A stretch of 64,000 bases of DNA from Halobacillus naozhouensis (GTDB lineage: Bacteria; Bacillota; Bacilli; Bacillales; Halobacillaceae), in the NCBI RefSeq assembly GCF_029714185.1, contig NZ_CP121671.1:3844001-3908000 (forward strand). Direction: 5' to 3'. The notes beneath the pieces were generated by a model, which saw only the letters and a list, made by a program, of their open reading frames with translations, searched no databases and was not told the origin of the DNA. A program made the position numbers and the translations under genes. Numbering within the stretch: position 1 is the stretch's first letter; each line of letters opens with the position of its first letter. Shown piece by piece: positions 42,684-52,026 of the stretch.

Positions 42684-44963
42684 TTAATGGATTGTTTTGT
42701 AGTTTTTCCACTCTTCCGGTAGAAGATTGACGTATTTGTTTGTTAAAAAACGATCATCAATTAGTTGGATAACACCGTAGTCTTCTTCTGAACGAATGAG
42801 CCGTCCGCCAGCTTGTAATACCTTATTCATTCCAGGGAATACGTAGGCGTAGTCATATCCATTACGCCCACGATTTGAAAAATAAGACTTTATTAATTCA
42901 CGTTCGAAATTACGGGGAGCTAACCCGATCCCAATGACGGCCACTCCGTTTAGACGGTCCCCTCTTAAATCAACACCTTCAGAAAAGACCCCGCCAAGTA
43001 CAGCGAAACCCGCTAAGTGTCCGCCCTCAACAAACTGAGCAAGGAAATCATCTCTGCGTTCCTCGGTCATTCCTTGTTCCTGTGAAACAGCATCTAGATC
43101 ATACGATTGAAAATGTTCATAGACTAACTGCATATACTGATAGGAGGGAAAGAAGAATAGATGATTTCCAGGTTGACTTTTTACCTGTTTATGCAAAAGT
43201 TCAGCTAAACGATTCGCGGTCTGTTGTCTATTTTTAAACCTTGTTGAGAGTGACACTAAGCTTACGTCAATTTGACCCGGATCATATGGGGAAGGAAGTC
43301 TGAGGATATAGTCATCATCCTGCCCGCCAAGCATATCCTTGTAATACCCGAACGGTGATAAAGTAGCAGAGAAAAAGACATTGGAGCGAAATGCCTTCGC
43401 AGCCTGGTGCAATACGTTAGAAGGGTCGATGCAATAAAGCTTCATGCTTACATCTTGGTTAAAGTTGCTGCCAATATAAACATAATGTTCATCAACTATG
43501 GCCAGCATTTTCAGAAAGTTTTGTGTTGCAAAATAACAATTCAGCAACAGTTCATCTCTTTCCTCCTCCTCATTTTGGTCACGAAGCTGACGTTCAGCTT
43601 TATTGATAAACCTTTCCAGATTCTCTTCTAACTGGCCAGGTACATCCTCAAGTTTGTATTCCATTGCTGACTCCCTGTCATTCACAGCGCTCATATCTTT
43701 CATAACACTTGCGGCTGCTTCAGCTAATTCATCATTTGCTCCCCCATACCATTTGTTAACTTCTTCATATGAACCGCGTTTAATTTCAGCCGAGTACATT
43801 TCACGGGCACGCTCTACCAGGTTATGTGCTTCATCAATGAGCAATGTTGTTTTCTTCTTTTGCTCAGGCATAAGCCTTTTTAACGATACTCGCGGGTCGA
43901 AGATATAATTGTAATCCCCTACCACCACATCGACGACATCCGTTAGATCCAGCGAAAACTCAAATGGACATACACGATGTTTTCTTGCATATTCTTCAAT
44001 AACGCTACGCGCGATTTGCGTTTCATTCATTAGGACGTCAACGATCGCCTCATTAATTCGATCATAGTAGCCATCTGCAAACTCACAGTAATCCGGCTGG
44101 CAAATCGTTTCTTCTTGAAAGCAAATTTTGTCCTTAGCTGTCAGCGTTACAGAACGTAACATTAAGCCGGTTTCTTCCATCAAACGAAGCGCTTCCTCTG
44201 CTGTCGAACGAGTGACTGTTTTTGCTGTTAAATAAAATATCCGTTCAGACTGTCCTTGTTCCATGGCCTTAATCGCTGGAAATAAAGTGGAGATCGTTTT
44301 ACCGATACCCGTTGGCGCCTGAGCAAATAAGGTGCGTTGTTCCTGTACTGTACGATATACACTTCCTGCGAGCTGACGCTGTCCTGATCGATAGCTAGAG
44401 AATGGAAAAGTCAGATCAGGGATTGTTTGCTCTTTTTGTTGCCGAATGTGCAAAAGAATTCGAGCATAAGACATATATTCTTCAACGGTTTGCTGCATAA
44501 AGGATATCAGATCTTCCATTGTGTATCTGTGAACAAAGCGTTTCTTTTCCTTCGTTTGCTTCTGAACATAGGTTAGTTGAACATCTATTGCGTCCAATCC
44601 CTCTTGCTCTGCATATATGAAACCATATCCTTTAGCTTGAGCCCAATAGACCGGAAAGCTATCTTCAGTGAGTTCTTCAAGCTCAAGAGCAGTTGATTTG
44701 ATTTCATCGATTTTCGGGCCGCTTTTTGTGGTAAGAACCCCGTCACATCTACCATGAATATGCAGCTTGACCTCCTCATGAGAGTACACGTATTCAAGAG
44801 GCACTTCCTTCTCTTCCCCTTCATTGTACTCCTTTTGAACAGCTTTATGAATAGCTGTTCCTTCTTGAAGCGCCGTATTGGATCGAAATCGATTATCGAT
44901 ACTGCCTTCACGATAAACGTATTCAACTAACGCCCGCACCGAAATACTTATCTCTTGATCCAC
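42684..44963 (-). CDS. XPD/DinG-family helicase with N-terminal PD-(D/E)XK nuclease
   Basis: A 759-residue fusion. An N-terminal RecB/Cas4-like nuclease domain (about 1-165) has GRCDGVL and KIDEIKST as the D...E-x-K motif. A superfamily-2 XPD/DinG helicase follows with Walker A APTGIGKT, DEAH box LLIDEAHN, and four Cys (in KDKIC, EETIC, PDYC, RVCPF) that likely hold an iron-sulfur cluster. The C-terminal block QAGGRLIRSEEDYG is motif VI. It probably unwinds and cuts branched or damaged DNA. The start is the GTG at 44961-44963, 7 nt after AGGAGG; an earlier GTG is too close. Confidence 0.85.
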   Translation of the reverse strand: MDQEISISVRALVEYVYREGSIDNRFRSNTALQEGTAIHKAVQKEYNEGEEKEVPLEYVYSHEEVKLHIHGRCDGVLTTKSGPKIDEIKSTALELEELTEDSFPVYWAQAKGYGFIYAEQEGLDAIDVQLTYVQKQTKEKKRFVHRYTMEDLISFMQQTVEEYMSYARILLHIRQQKEQTIPDLTFPFSSYRSGQRQLAGSVYRTVQEQRTLFAQAPTGIGKTISTLFPAIKAMEQGQSERIFYLTAKTVTRSTAEEALRLMEETGLMLRSVTLTAKDKICFQEETICQPDYCEFADGYYDRINEAIVDVLMNETQIARSVIEEYARKHRVCPFEFSLDLTDVVDVVVGDYNYIFDPRVSLKRLMPEQKKKTTLLIDEAHNLVERAREMYSAEIKRGSYEEVNKWYGGANDELAEAAASVMKDMSAVNDRESAMEYKLEDVPGQLEENLERFINKAERQLRDQNEEEERDELLLNCYFATQNFLKMLAIVDEHYVYIGSNFNQDVSMKLYCIDPSNVLHQAAKAFRSNVFFSATLSPFGYYKDMLGGQDDDYILRLPSPYDPGQIDVSLVSLSTRFKNRQQTANRLAELLHKQVKSQPGNHLFFFPSYQYMQLVYEHFQSYDLDAVSQEQGMTEERRDDFLAQFVEGGHLAGFAVLGGVFSEGVDLRGDRLNGVAVIGIGLAPRNFERELIKSYFSNRGRNGYDYAYVFPGMNKVLQAGGRLIRSEEDYGVIQLIDDRFLTNKYVNLLPEEWKNYKTIH

Positions 44964-45148
44964 TAACACCCCTCCTATCTACAAACAAGTGATAAAATAC
45001 CGTCATTTTTTGCTATTGATTTTCGAATGTCTACTGAATAAGCTAACATGTTATAATAATAGGTAAACCTTATTTATTTCTCAAAATTTAATTTCGTCAT
45101 ATACTATATGATAAGCGAAATTACTCAGAAACTACAGGTGATTGCACT

Positions 45149-46072
45149 ATGAGAAAACTAAAGTGGCTGGCTATTGTTATCCTTTCACTCATCTTTCTGA
45201 CTTTGATTCTCGCGTCTTTTATCAATCAGCCTGAGAGCTTGTCTAATTCAAACAAAAGCCAAACACCCACCGAAGAGAAACAAACTGAAGAAGAAAAACC
45301 CGTCCCTAAAGAAAAAGAGCAAGAGGAAGAACCTGTTGAAAAAGAGCAAGAGGGGACTTTAGGCGAAGGGTTACGCGAAGCGTTTTCTAGTGTGATCGAA
45401 GGAGCTAAAGCCCTTTTTGTGGAAGAAGACCTGAAAATCGTTGCAATAGGTGATTCTCTTACCCAGGGGGTTGGCGATCGTACCGATAATGGCGGATATG
45501 TAGGTATATTAGAAGAGACACTCAACAGTAACATAGAGGGCGAAGATATCAATATAGAAAATTACGGTAAGCGCGGTAATCGTACAGACCATCTTCTCGA
45601 GAGAATGGAAGAAGAGGAAATGGCATCTTCTATTGAAGAGGCTGACATTGTATTAGTTACAATTGGCGCTAACGATATGATGAACGTTGTGAAAAACAAC
45701 TTCACAAGCTTGAACTACGAGGATTTTGCAGCAGAGCAAGCAGGGTATGAAAAACGTCTCCATGAAGTTATGCAGCGTATTGAAGAATTAAACCCTGATG
45801 CGCCTTTTTACCTTATTGGACTTTATAACCCTTTCTCTAAATACTTCGACAACATTCCTGAACTTACACAAATCATAAATGAGTGGAACCGTATTGGGAA
45901 AGAGGTCGTTTCAGAACATGATCAGGCTGTCTTTATTCCGATTAAGGATATCTTTGCTGGCAAACTGGATGAATACTTATGGAAACAAGACCATTTTCAT
46001 CCAAATGAAAAAGGTTATAAACAGATAGCCAAACGGGTTCTTGAAGTCATCAGACCCGAAATTGAGAAATAA
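45149..46072 (+). CDS. ypmR: SGNH/GDSL hydrolase, membrane-anchored (YpmR-like)
   Basis: A 307-residue esterase/lipase-like protein outside the membrane. The N-terminal helix (about 5-25) is followed by a Glu/Lys-rich low-complexity linker (about 40-70). Active-site Ser103 is in GDSLTQGVG, the oxyanion blocks are GKRGNRTD and TIGANDMM, and Asp281/His284 are in DHFHP. Substrate unknown; envelope lipids or acylated polymers are likely for the family. It leads a two-gene operon with ypmS, as in B. subtilis. Confidence 0.87.
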   Translation: MRKLKWLAIVILSLIFLTLILASFINQPESLSNSNKSQTPTEEKQTEEEKPVPKEKEQEEEPVEKEQEGTLGEGLREAFSSVIEGAKALFVEEDLKIVAIGDSLTQGVGDRTDNGGYVGILEETLNSNIEGEDINIENYGKRGNRTDHLLERMEEEEMASSIEEADIVLVTIGANDMMNVVKNNFTSLNYEDFAAEQAGYEKRLHEVMQRIEELNPDAPFYLIGLYNPFSKYFDNIPELTQIINEWNRIGKEVVSEHDQAVFIPIKDIFAGKLDEYLWKQDHFHPNEKGYKQIAKRVLEVIRPEIEK

Positions 46073-46089
46073 CACAGGTGGAATGCAAT

Positions 46090-46731
46090 ATGTTAAAACG
46101 CTGGTTTCTAAAAAATAAATGGAGGTCTTCATTCTTCATATTAGCTGTCATCAATTTAGGCATAGTTGCATGGATTTTATCTTTAATTTTCCTTCCCACC
46201 TCATATACACTTGTGAATGTGCAGCCAGAAGAAGAGAGTTCAGATGCGGAATTTACGATTGTTTCGACTAAACAAAATTTGGAACAGTTAGCCAACGAGT
46301 ACTTAAGTGAACTATCGACACAAACGGTATTTGACTATTCAATTTCTTTAGACCGCAACGTTACTCTTGTTGGGAATATTAAAGCATTCGAACAAACTAT
46401 CCCTATTAAAATGGAGTTAAATCCTGTCGTACAAAAAAACGGGGACCTCGTCCTAGAACAAGAAAGAATTTCACTCGGTAAACTGCCCCTGCCAAATAAA
46501 AAAGTGCTGGAGTTTATCGCTGACAATTATAAATTGCCAGAATGGGTGAGAGTTCATCCCAATGAAGAAAGTATTTATTTAGCCGTTACACAAATGGATA
46601 CAGCTTCAAACTTTAATGTTGCAGTGGATCGCTTTAATTTAAATGCCAATCAGTTAGCCTTTCGCATCTCCGTTCCACGCGAGACTTTCGACATTGCCCA
46701 AGTCATTGCCGAACAAAAGCTGCAACAATAA
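46090..46731 (+). CDS. ypmS: YpmS-family membrane-anchored protein
   Basis: A 213-residue protein with one N-terminal transmembrane helix (about 12-36) and a soluble outer domain (about 45-210) typical of YpmS/DUF2140. I chose ATG 46090, after GGTGGA; an upstream GTG lies inside that ribosome site. It follows ypmR by 17 nt. The domain fold is related to lipid-binding SRPBCC/TULIP-like proteins in some predictions, but its function is unknown. Confidence 0.85.
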   Translation: MLKRWFLKNKWRSSFFILAVINLGIVAWILSLIFLPTSYTLVNVQPEEESSDAEFTIVSTKQNLEQLANEYLSELSTQTVFDYSISLDRNVTLVGNIKAFEQTIPIKMELNPVVQKNGDLVLEQERISLGKLPLPNKKVLEFIADNYKLPEWVRVHPNEESIYLAVTQMDTASNFNVAVDRFNLNANQLAFRISVPRETFDIAQVIAEQKLQQ

Positions 46732-46766
46732 CCGCCGCTCCTCTTAAAGAGCAGCGGTTTCTTTTT
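46730..46766 (+). terminator. Terminator of ypmRS
   Basis: Imperfect GC-rich hairpin (AACCGCCGCTC ... GAGCAGCGGTTT) with T run on the plus strand; it also overlaps the end of the convergent helicase gene. Confidence 0.7.
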
Positions 46767-49083
46767 TCATATAAAGCTCAACTGGTATCCCTGAAAGAAT
46801 AGGACAATTATTATGAATAAAAATATCCAGTTCATGCATGGCTCGTGTGCAGGCCGTGTATAACATCAAATGGCCGCCTTCGAATTGATAACCTGGATTG
46901 GCGGCATTATAAACGACCACTCCATCAAACTCAATTCCTTTGGCCAAATACACTGGCAAGATGAGAACACCTTCTTGAAAGGATTGTGTTTCTTTATAAA
47001 TTAACGCGGCGTCTAGTTCTTCCCCCACTAATTCATACGCTAACTTGCTTTCTTCTAGAGAATAACAAAGAATTGCAATCGTTTTATGACCCTCTTTTTG
47101 CCTACTACGAACGACATCGATGATTGCCTTTTTAGCTTCTGTGTTCCTTTCTGTCTTCCATACCCTCGGCAGCTGCCCATCTCGATTGAACGCTTCAATC
47201 TCCGCACCATCTTTCAATAGGCATTTTGTAAAATCAACAATAGGTTTTGTTGAACGATAACTCCTGGACAACTCCATTTTCGTTGCTTTTCCTTCATGGA
47301 CCTGCTCATCTAGAATTGTCTTTTGCCCATGGTTATGCGAGTATATAGCCTGGTGTTTGTCGCCTAAAAGGGTGAACTGGGCATGCGGGAACAGCTCTTT
47401 TATATAAAGAAACTGAAAAATAGAGTAATCCTGGGCTTCATCCATAAATACATATCGGATCGAAGTATTTACTTTTTTCCCTTCCAGCTGGTCCTTTAAG
47501 TATAAATATGGAGTCTGGTCTTCCACTGGGAGGTAGCGCTGCTGCAAGTTTCGGAGGGTTCGATTGCATATTATCTCCCAGCTTTTCGGCAGCTTTTGAT
47601 TTTGAATAGAGTAAGAATCATGAAACATTCCCCCGTAGACTTTCCTTATGTGAATAAACTGATAGTCCGCTACTTTCCTTCTTAGAGAATCAATTCTGCG
47701 TTTAACCACCCAGTTCCTAAGCAGCCATTCCTCTTTTTCAAAATCATCGAAGGTTTCCTCATCAAAATTGTGTCCGCGCTCAAGCTGTTGAAAGGCCTGA
47801 TGGTATTCTTCCTTACTGAGCAGCCCTGCTTCTTCCTCCGCCCAATCCTTTGCTTGCTCTTCTTTCTCTATTCTCTTCAGTTCGCTGAACAGCCAGTCTT
47901 TTACGAGGTCTACTCTGTTTGCCATTTTCATTGATGGATCCAGCTGATAAAAATACTCTTTTATCTCCTCAGCGGTGATTACAACCTCTCCTCGGAACTT
48001 GAGATTTCTAAACTTCATGCCGTTTGTAGATAGCTGGGTCAAGTAGTGATCAATCATTTCTTTATAATAAACACTTGATTTAAAATCCACAGTCTCTTGA
48101 TTATAGGGTCCAGCGCCGCTTGCTTTTGTAGCCAAAGAAGCCTCAAGTTGTTCAAACGGTGTCTGCAACGTAAATTCACTATCTAAACGTTTGGAAACAT
48201 ACTCCTGAAAAGTGGACTGCTGCATAGGCTCCTCGCCTAGTTCAGGCAGTACAGCAGCCACGTAACTGGAAAACATTTGGTTCGGGGAAAACAGTAGGAT
48301 TTGATCTGCACCGATCTGCTTACGGTATCTATATAGTAAATAAGCCACCCTTTGCATGGCTGCTGAAGTCTTCCCGCTCCCAGCTACCCCTTGGACGAGC
48401 AGGAGGCGGCTGCTTTCATTTCTAATGATCGCATTCTGTTCTTTCTGTATCGTAGCTACGATACTTTTCATTTGAGAGCTTGCCCGGTCTCCCAGAACTT
48501 TCTGAAGTAAGGAATCCCCAATGGTAATCCCGGTATTAAACATCCCTGCTAACTGACTGTTCTCTATCACAAACTGCCTTTTCAATTCGATTTCGCCTTT
48601 GACCGTACCTGAGGGAGTAAGGTAATGAGCCGGACCAGGTTCAAAGTCATAGTACATACTTGAAACCGGTGCACGCCAGTCATAAACGAGAAAATACTCT
48701 TCTTTCTCATCCATTAGCGAAGAAACCCCTATATAGATCTGTTCCTCCCCTTCACCCTCTTCCTCAAAATCAATTCTCCCAAAATATGGAGACTTCTCCA
48801 TACGCTCCAATAACTGCTTATTTTTATGATAGTGACCATGGCTTCTCTCTCGTTCTGACAAAAGTTCAGACTGCTGCTTAATGCTTGCATAAGTTTCTAC
48901 AGCATCATCTACCTCATCGAAATTCACCGTCACATCATCCCAGAATTTCTTTCTAAGGTCGATAATATCCTCTTTAAGTGATGTTGTATTTAGCAGTAAT
49001 TGTTCCTTCTTCGTTTCGATCACCTTGAGTACATCAGCAATTCTGCTTCGCTCGACACTCCACTCATTACCATCACGAGTCAT
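46744..49083 (-). CDS. helD: HelD-like UvrD-family helicase (RNA polymerase recycling factor)
   Basis: A 779-residue superfamily-1 ATPase. A long N-terminal coiled coil (about 10-75) precedes Walker A VQGVAGSGKTSAAMQR (about 217-232), DEAQDYS motif II, GDKHQAIYS motif III and SRSYRSTKPIV. Length and layout match HelD (B. subtilis YvgS), which removes stalled RNA polymerase from DNA. The start is ATG 49081-49083; a TTG seven codons upstream has no ribosome site. It is monocistronic and divergent from cysteine synthase. Confidence 0.85.
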   Translation of the reverse strand: MTRDGNEWSVERSRIADVLKVIETKKEQLLLNTTSLKEDIIDLRKKFWDDVTVNFDEVDDAVETYASIKQQSELLSERERSHGHYHKNKQLLERMEKSPYFGRIDFEEEGEGEEQIYIGVSSLMDEKEEYFLVYDWRAPVSSMYYDFEPGPAHYLTPSGTVKGEIELKRQFVIENSQLAGMFNTGITIGDSLLQKVLGDRASSQMKSIVATIQKEQNAIIRNESSRLLLVQGVAGSGKTSAAMQRVAYLLYRYRKQIGADQILLFSPNQMFSSYVAAVLPELGEEPMQQSTFQEYVSKRLDSEFTLQTPFEQLEASLATKASGAGPYNQETVDFKSSVYYKEMIDHYLTQLSTNGMKFRNLKFRGEVVITAEEIKEYFYQLDPSMKMANRVDLVKDWLFSELKRIEKEEQAKDWAEEEAGLLSKEEYHQAFQQLERGHNFDEETFDDFEKEEWLLRNWVVKRRIDSLRRKVADYQFIHIRKVYGGMFHDSYSIQNQKLPKSWEIICNRTLRNLQQRYLPVEDQTPYLYLKDQLEGKKVNTSIRYVFMDEAQDYSIFQFLYIKELFPHAQFTLLGDKHQAIYSHNHGQKTILDEQVHEGKATKMELSRSYRSTKPIVDFTKCLLKDGAEIEAFNRDGQLPRVWKTERNTEAKKAIIDVVRSRQKEGHKTIAILCYSLEESKLAYELVGEELDAALIYKETQSFQEGVLILPVYLAKGIEFDGVVVYNAANPGYQFEGGHLMLYTACTRAMHELDIFIHNNCPILSGIPVELYMKKETAAL

Positions 49084-49213
49084 AATACAATCTTCCTTCC
49101 GCAAAAAGTTGACAAACGCGTCAAAATCATTTAAAATTTAAATTGGGTATTTATATACTTAGTAAAATAACAAATTTAATAGTACCACACTTTTCAGTAG
49201 AAAACAATCTCTC

Positions 49214-49237
49214 AGACACCAGTGTGTGTCTTTTTTT
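49214..49237 (+). terminator. Terminator-like hairpin upstream of cysK
   Basis: Short stem AGACAC / GTGTCT followed by seven T, on the plus strand, upstream of the cysK promoter. No plus-strand gene ends here, so it is either an isolated barrier or a remnant. Confidence 0.5.
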
Positions 49238-49248
49238 ATGTGATCCTA

Positions 49249-49278
49249 TTGATACTGTGATATTATTTTTCTTATAAC
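49249..49278 (+). promoter_or_regulatory. Sigma-A promoter of cysteine synthase
   Basis: TTGATA (49249-49254), 18-nt spacer, TATAAC (49273-49278), 20 nt before the start codon. No CymR-type site was identified. Confidence 0.6.
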
Positions 49279-49298
49279 TATAGATAAGGAGTGACAGC

Positions 49299-50228
49299 AT
49301 GCAAGTTGTTCATAATATTGCTGAATTAATCGGAAATACTCCGCTTGTAAAACTTAACCGCATTGTTCCAGAAGACGGTGCAGCCGTTTACTTGAAATTA
49401 GAGATGCAAAACCCCAGCGGCAGTGTAAAAGACAGAGCTGCTTACAATATGATCATCCAGGCTGAAGAAGACGGTTACCTGAAAGAAGGATCCACCATTA
49501 TCGAGCCAACCAGCGGGAATACGGGAATTGGAATTGCCATGAACGCAGCTGCCCGCGGATATCGTTCTATTTTAGTGATGCCTGATACAATGACTCAGGA
49601 ACGTATCAACCTATTAAAAGCTTATGGTGCAGAAATTGTTTTAACACCAGGAGACGATAAAATGCCTGGAGCGATTGCCAGGGCCAAAGAGCTTGTGGGA
49701 GAAATCGAAGGCGCCTTTATGCCTATGCAATTTGAAAATGAATCCAATCCTGATGCACACCGCCAGACAACAGCAACGGAGATCGTAGAAGCTCTTAATG
49801 AAATTGGTAAGCCTCTTTCTGCTTTTGTCTCCACAGCTGGAACTGGCGGGACCATAACTGGTACAGGGGAAGAGTTAAAGAAACATTATAACAACTTGAC
49901 GATTCACGTTGCAGAGCCTTCCGGTTCCCCTGTACTTTCTGGGGGAGAACCCGGTAAACATAAGCTTGTTGGGACAAGCCCAGGTTTCATTCCTGACATC
50001 TTAAACGTAAACGTCATGGATGAAATTTTTCAAGTAACTGACGAGGATGCTTATGAAGTTACCCGGCGGCTAGCACGCGAAGAAGGACTTCTGCTGGGAA
50101 CCTCAAGCGGCGCAGCTTGCTGGGCAGCACTTGAAGTTGCTAAAAGGAAGAATCCAGAAGATGTTATTGTAGTAATCGCACCTGATACAGGTGAACGTTA
50201 CCTGTCAGGCGACCTTTTCCGCTATTAG
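49299..50228 (+). CDS. cysK: Cysteine synthase (O-acetylserine sulfhydrylase)
   Basis: A 309-residue PLP enzyme that makes cysteine from O-acetylserine and sulfide. The PLP lysine is Lys44 (NPSGSVKDRAA), the phosphate-binding loop is TAGTGGT, and the substrate loop is TSGNTGIG. The ATG at 49299 follows AAGGAGTGAC. The MPGAIARAKEL segment is common to CysK. It is monocistronic with a terminator. Being alone, it cannot be told from a CysM form by context. Confidence 0.92.
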   Translation: MQVVHNIAELIGNTPLVKLNRIVPEDGAAVYLKLEMQNPSGSVKDRAAYNMIIQAEEDGYLKEGSTIIEPTSGNTGIGIAMNAAARGYRSILVMPDTMTQERINLLKAYGAEIVLTPGDDKMPGAIARAKELVGEIEGAFMPMQFENESNPDAHRQTTATEIVEALNEIGKPLSAFVSTAGTGGTITGTGEELKKHYNNLTIHVAEPSGSPVLSGGEPGKHKLVGTSPGFIPDILNVNVMDEIFQVTDEDAYEVTRRLAREEGLLLGTSSGAACWAALEVAKRKNPEDVIVVIAPDTGERYLSGDLFRY

Positions 50229-50237
50229 CCGAAGTTC

Positions 50238-50275
50238 AAAGAGAGCCTCTCGCTTGCAGTGAGGCTCTCTTTTTA
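50238..50275 (+). terminator. Terminator of cysK
   Basis: Stem AAAGAGAGCCTC / GAGGCTCTCTTT with T run; also serves as barrier to the convergent TRIC gene. Confidence 0.88.
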
Positions 50276-50281
50276 CTTAAC

Positions 50282-50893
50282 CTATAAGCGATATAAATCT
50301 CGAAACCGCAAATGCCAGCCCAAGTGATAGGACAGAACCCGACAGCCGAAAACAACCCCAAATAAAGTATATTTCTGCCACACGTTCCCCAAATCCACTA
50401 ATTCAAGCCCGACAATGAAACCAACTGTCATTGCCCACACTCCATAAATTTCCTGGTGAAGAACCATAGGTCTTCTTTGGGCGAGTACATCTCTCGTCAC
50501 ACCTCCCCCAACGCCTGTTAATATCGCTGCAAAGATGATGCCCCCAAGCGGAAATTCCTGCTCAACGGCAAAAGCAGCACCTTGCAACGCAAAAGCCGAT
50601 AGCCCTATAGCATCCAGATAAATGTTCCAACGGTCCCAGAACATCACCCAGCCTTTAGGGAAGAAGTAGACAATAACAATCGTGATAAAGGCGACATAAA
50701 ACAGATAACCCTGCTCCCACACATGAACAACCGGAACATCCATGGCTATATTTCTAATAATTCCTCCGGCAAAAGGAGTGGCAATACCTAAAATAAACGT
50801 ACCAAATATATCGTACCGCTCACTCAATGCCACAATCGCCCCACTAAAAGCAAACGCACTGACAGCTATAATTGTTAATATTTCAAAAGACAC
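50282..50893 (-). CDS. TRIC-family trimeric cation channel (YvgT-like, UPF0126)
   Basis: A 203-residue membrane protein with about seven helices in two repeats (GIATPFAGGIIRNIAMD and ILTGVGGGVTRDVLAQRRP), the hallmark of bacterial TRIC channels that pass K+ or similar cations. The start is a GTG at 50891-50893, after GGGGGGATC; an upstream TTG would put the ribosome site inside the coding region. Monocistronic. Confidence 0.88.
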   Translation of the reverse strand: MSFEILTIIAVSAFAFSGAIVALSERYDIFGTFILGIATPFAGGIIRNIAMDVPVVHVWEQGYLFYVAFITIVIVYFFPKGWVMFWDRWNIYLDAIGLSAFALQGAAFAVEQEFPLGGIIFAAILTGVGGGVTRDVLAQRRPMVLHQEIYGVWAMTVGFIVGLELVDLGNVWQKYTLFGVVFGCRVLSYHLGWHLRFRDLYRL

Positions 50894-51182
50894 ACGATCC
50901 CCCCTTTTCAACTTATTTCTCCTAATCCAAACACCTCTACATATCGATCATGACAGGATTACTTTTCTCCAGTTCAGGGTAAAAACTAATATCTTTGTTG
51001 CTAAATCAAAAAGCTGGACAAATATTAATTAGACAGCTTTATAATAGTGCCCTTACTAAAAGGTACCCCTGCTTCCTGAAATATTTTAATTGACGGGCTA
51101 ATTTGTTGCAAACTGCCACAAGGACTTCAATTGCAACACTCGAATTATTATATAAATATAGAGATAGTGGGTGTAATTAATC

Positions 51183-51710
51183 ATGAGAAATTGGCTGGTT
51201 CAACTCAGAAAAGAAAGAAACTTAACACAACAACAAGTAGCTAAAGGGGCTTTTATAGACCGGGCTTATTATGCTCAAATTGAAACAGGCTCAAGGAACC
51301 CCAGTATCGCAGTAGCTTCACAAATTGCAAGTTTTCTTCATGTAAATCCGTCGTTATTTTTTACTGAACATTTAAGCGAACCATTTAAACTCGCTCTCCT
51401 TCATTCCCCTATAATCGTGGCACATTGTGACCTTGAGTTAAGATACACCTGGATGTTCAACCCCAATCCAGAATTTGATACAAGAAGCATAATCGGAAAA
51501 AGAGATGATTATAAAGGGACAAACAAAGGGATTGTCGAACTTATGGAGTTAAAGCATAACATAATAGAAACAAAAGACAGACTTCGTAAGCGCATTCACT
51601 TCCCTCTATCTGACGAAGTAGTAGAGTACTATGTTTTTGGCCAGCCCCTATACGACAGGGAGGGCAGGATACTCGGAGCAGCTACAACTTCTACTGCACT
51701 ATTACCATAA
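51183..51710 (+). CDS. XRE-HTH regulator with C-terminal PAS-like sensor domain
   Basis: A 175-residue protein. An XRE helix-turn-helix (about 3-58: LVQLRKERNLTQQQVAKGAF then IDRAYYAQIETGSRNPS) is joined to a PAS-fold domain (about 75-172: LRYTWMFNPNPEF, RSIIGKRDD, YYVFGQPLYDREGRILGAAT) like those in histidine kinases. PAS domains bind small ligands or cofactors. It is followed, 17 nt later, by an Sda-like gene, so the two form an operon. It most likely senses a signal and tunes expression of itself and the Sda-like protein (inference). Confidence 0.8.
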   Translation: MRNWLVQLRKERNLTQQQVAKGAFIDRAYYAQIETGSRNPSIAVASQIASFLHVNPSLFFTEHLSEPFKLALLHSPIIVAHCDLELRYTWMFNPNPEFDTRSIIGKRDDYKGTNKGIVELMELKHNIIETKDRLRKRIHFPLSDEVVEYYVFGQPLYDREGRILGAATTSTALLP

Positions 51711-51727
51711 GCCAAGGGGGTACTATC

Positions 51728-51880
51728 TTGAATTTAGAGCAGTTACCTATACGTATACTTAAAGTAACCTATATTAGAGCTATTGAACTGGAGCTGGATG
51801 AAGAATTCATCGGTCTCATAGAGGATGAATTATCCAAAAGAGAATTTGAAAGAAAGGCTCGCATTGAAACAATTAAATAG
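51728..51880 (+). CDS. Sda-like sporulation histidine-kinase inhibitor
   Basis: A 50-residue helical-hairpin protein, starting at TTG 51728, 8 nt after AAGGGGG. The core YIRAIELELDEEFIGLIEDE and LSKREF matches Sda (B. subtilis: [20 protein letters not shown]), the checkpoint protein that binds KinA and stops autophosphorylation when replication is damaged. N- and C-terminal ends differ from Sda (NLEQLPIRILKV and ERKARIETIK). It is co-transcribed with an XRE-PAS regulator, not in the usual sda context, so it is likely a second, signal-controlled member. Confidence 0.75.
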   Translation: MNLEQLPIRILKVTYIRAIELELDEEFIGLIEDELSKREFERKARIETIK

Positions 51881-52026
51881 TCTCCAAGCTCCTTGAATAA
51901 ATATAACTTCGCGTGCCTTGGTTCTGAGGTCAGGATCACCTTCTTTTAAGGTGCCCGAAAACAAAGGTCATAGCAAGGATAGAAAGGCGAATGTTATTTC
52001 CCCTTTCCTAATTTTGTCCATCTTAA

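Noticed and set aside
43407..43908. Plus-strand frames opposite the XPD-like helicase
   Set aside because: Antisense shadows of a conserved coding region.
49105..49298. T-box leader upstream of cysK
   Set aside because: A hairpin with T run is present, but the T-box AGGGTGGNACCGCG motif and specifier stem are not seen and the leader would be too short.
51881..52026. Further small genes after the Sda-like gene
   Set aside because: No ORF with a ribosome site before the dioxygenase promoter.
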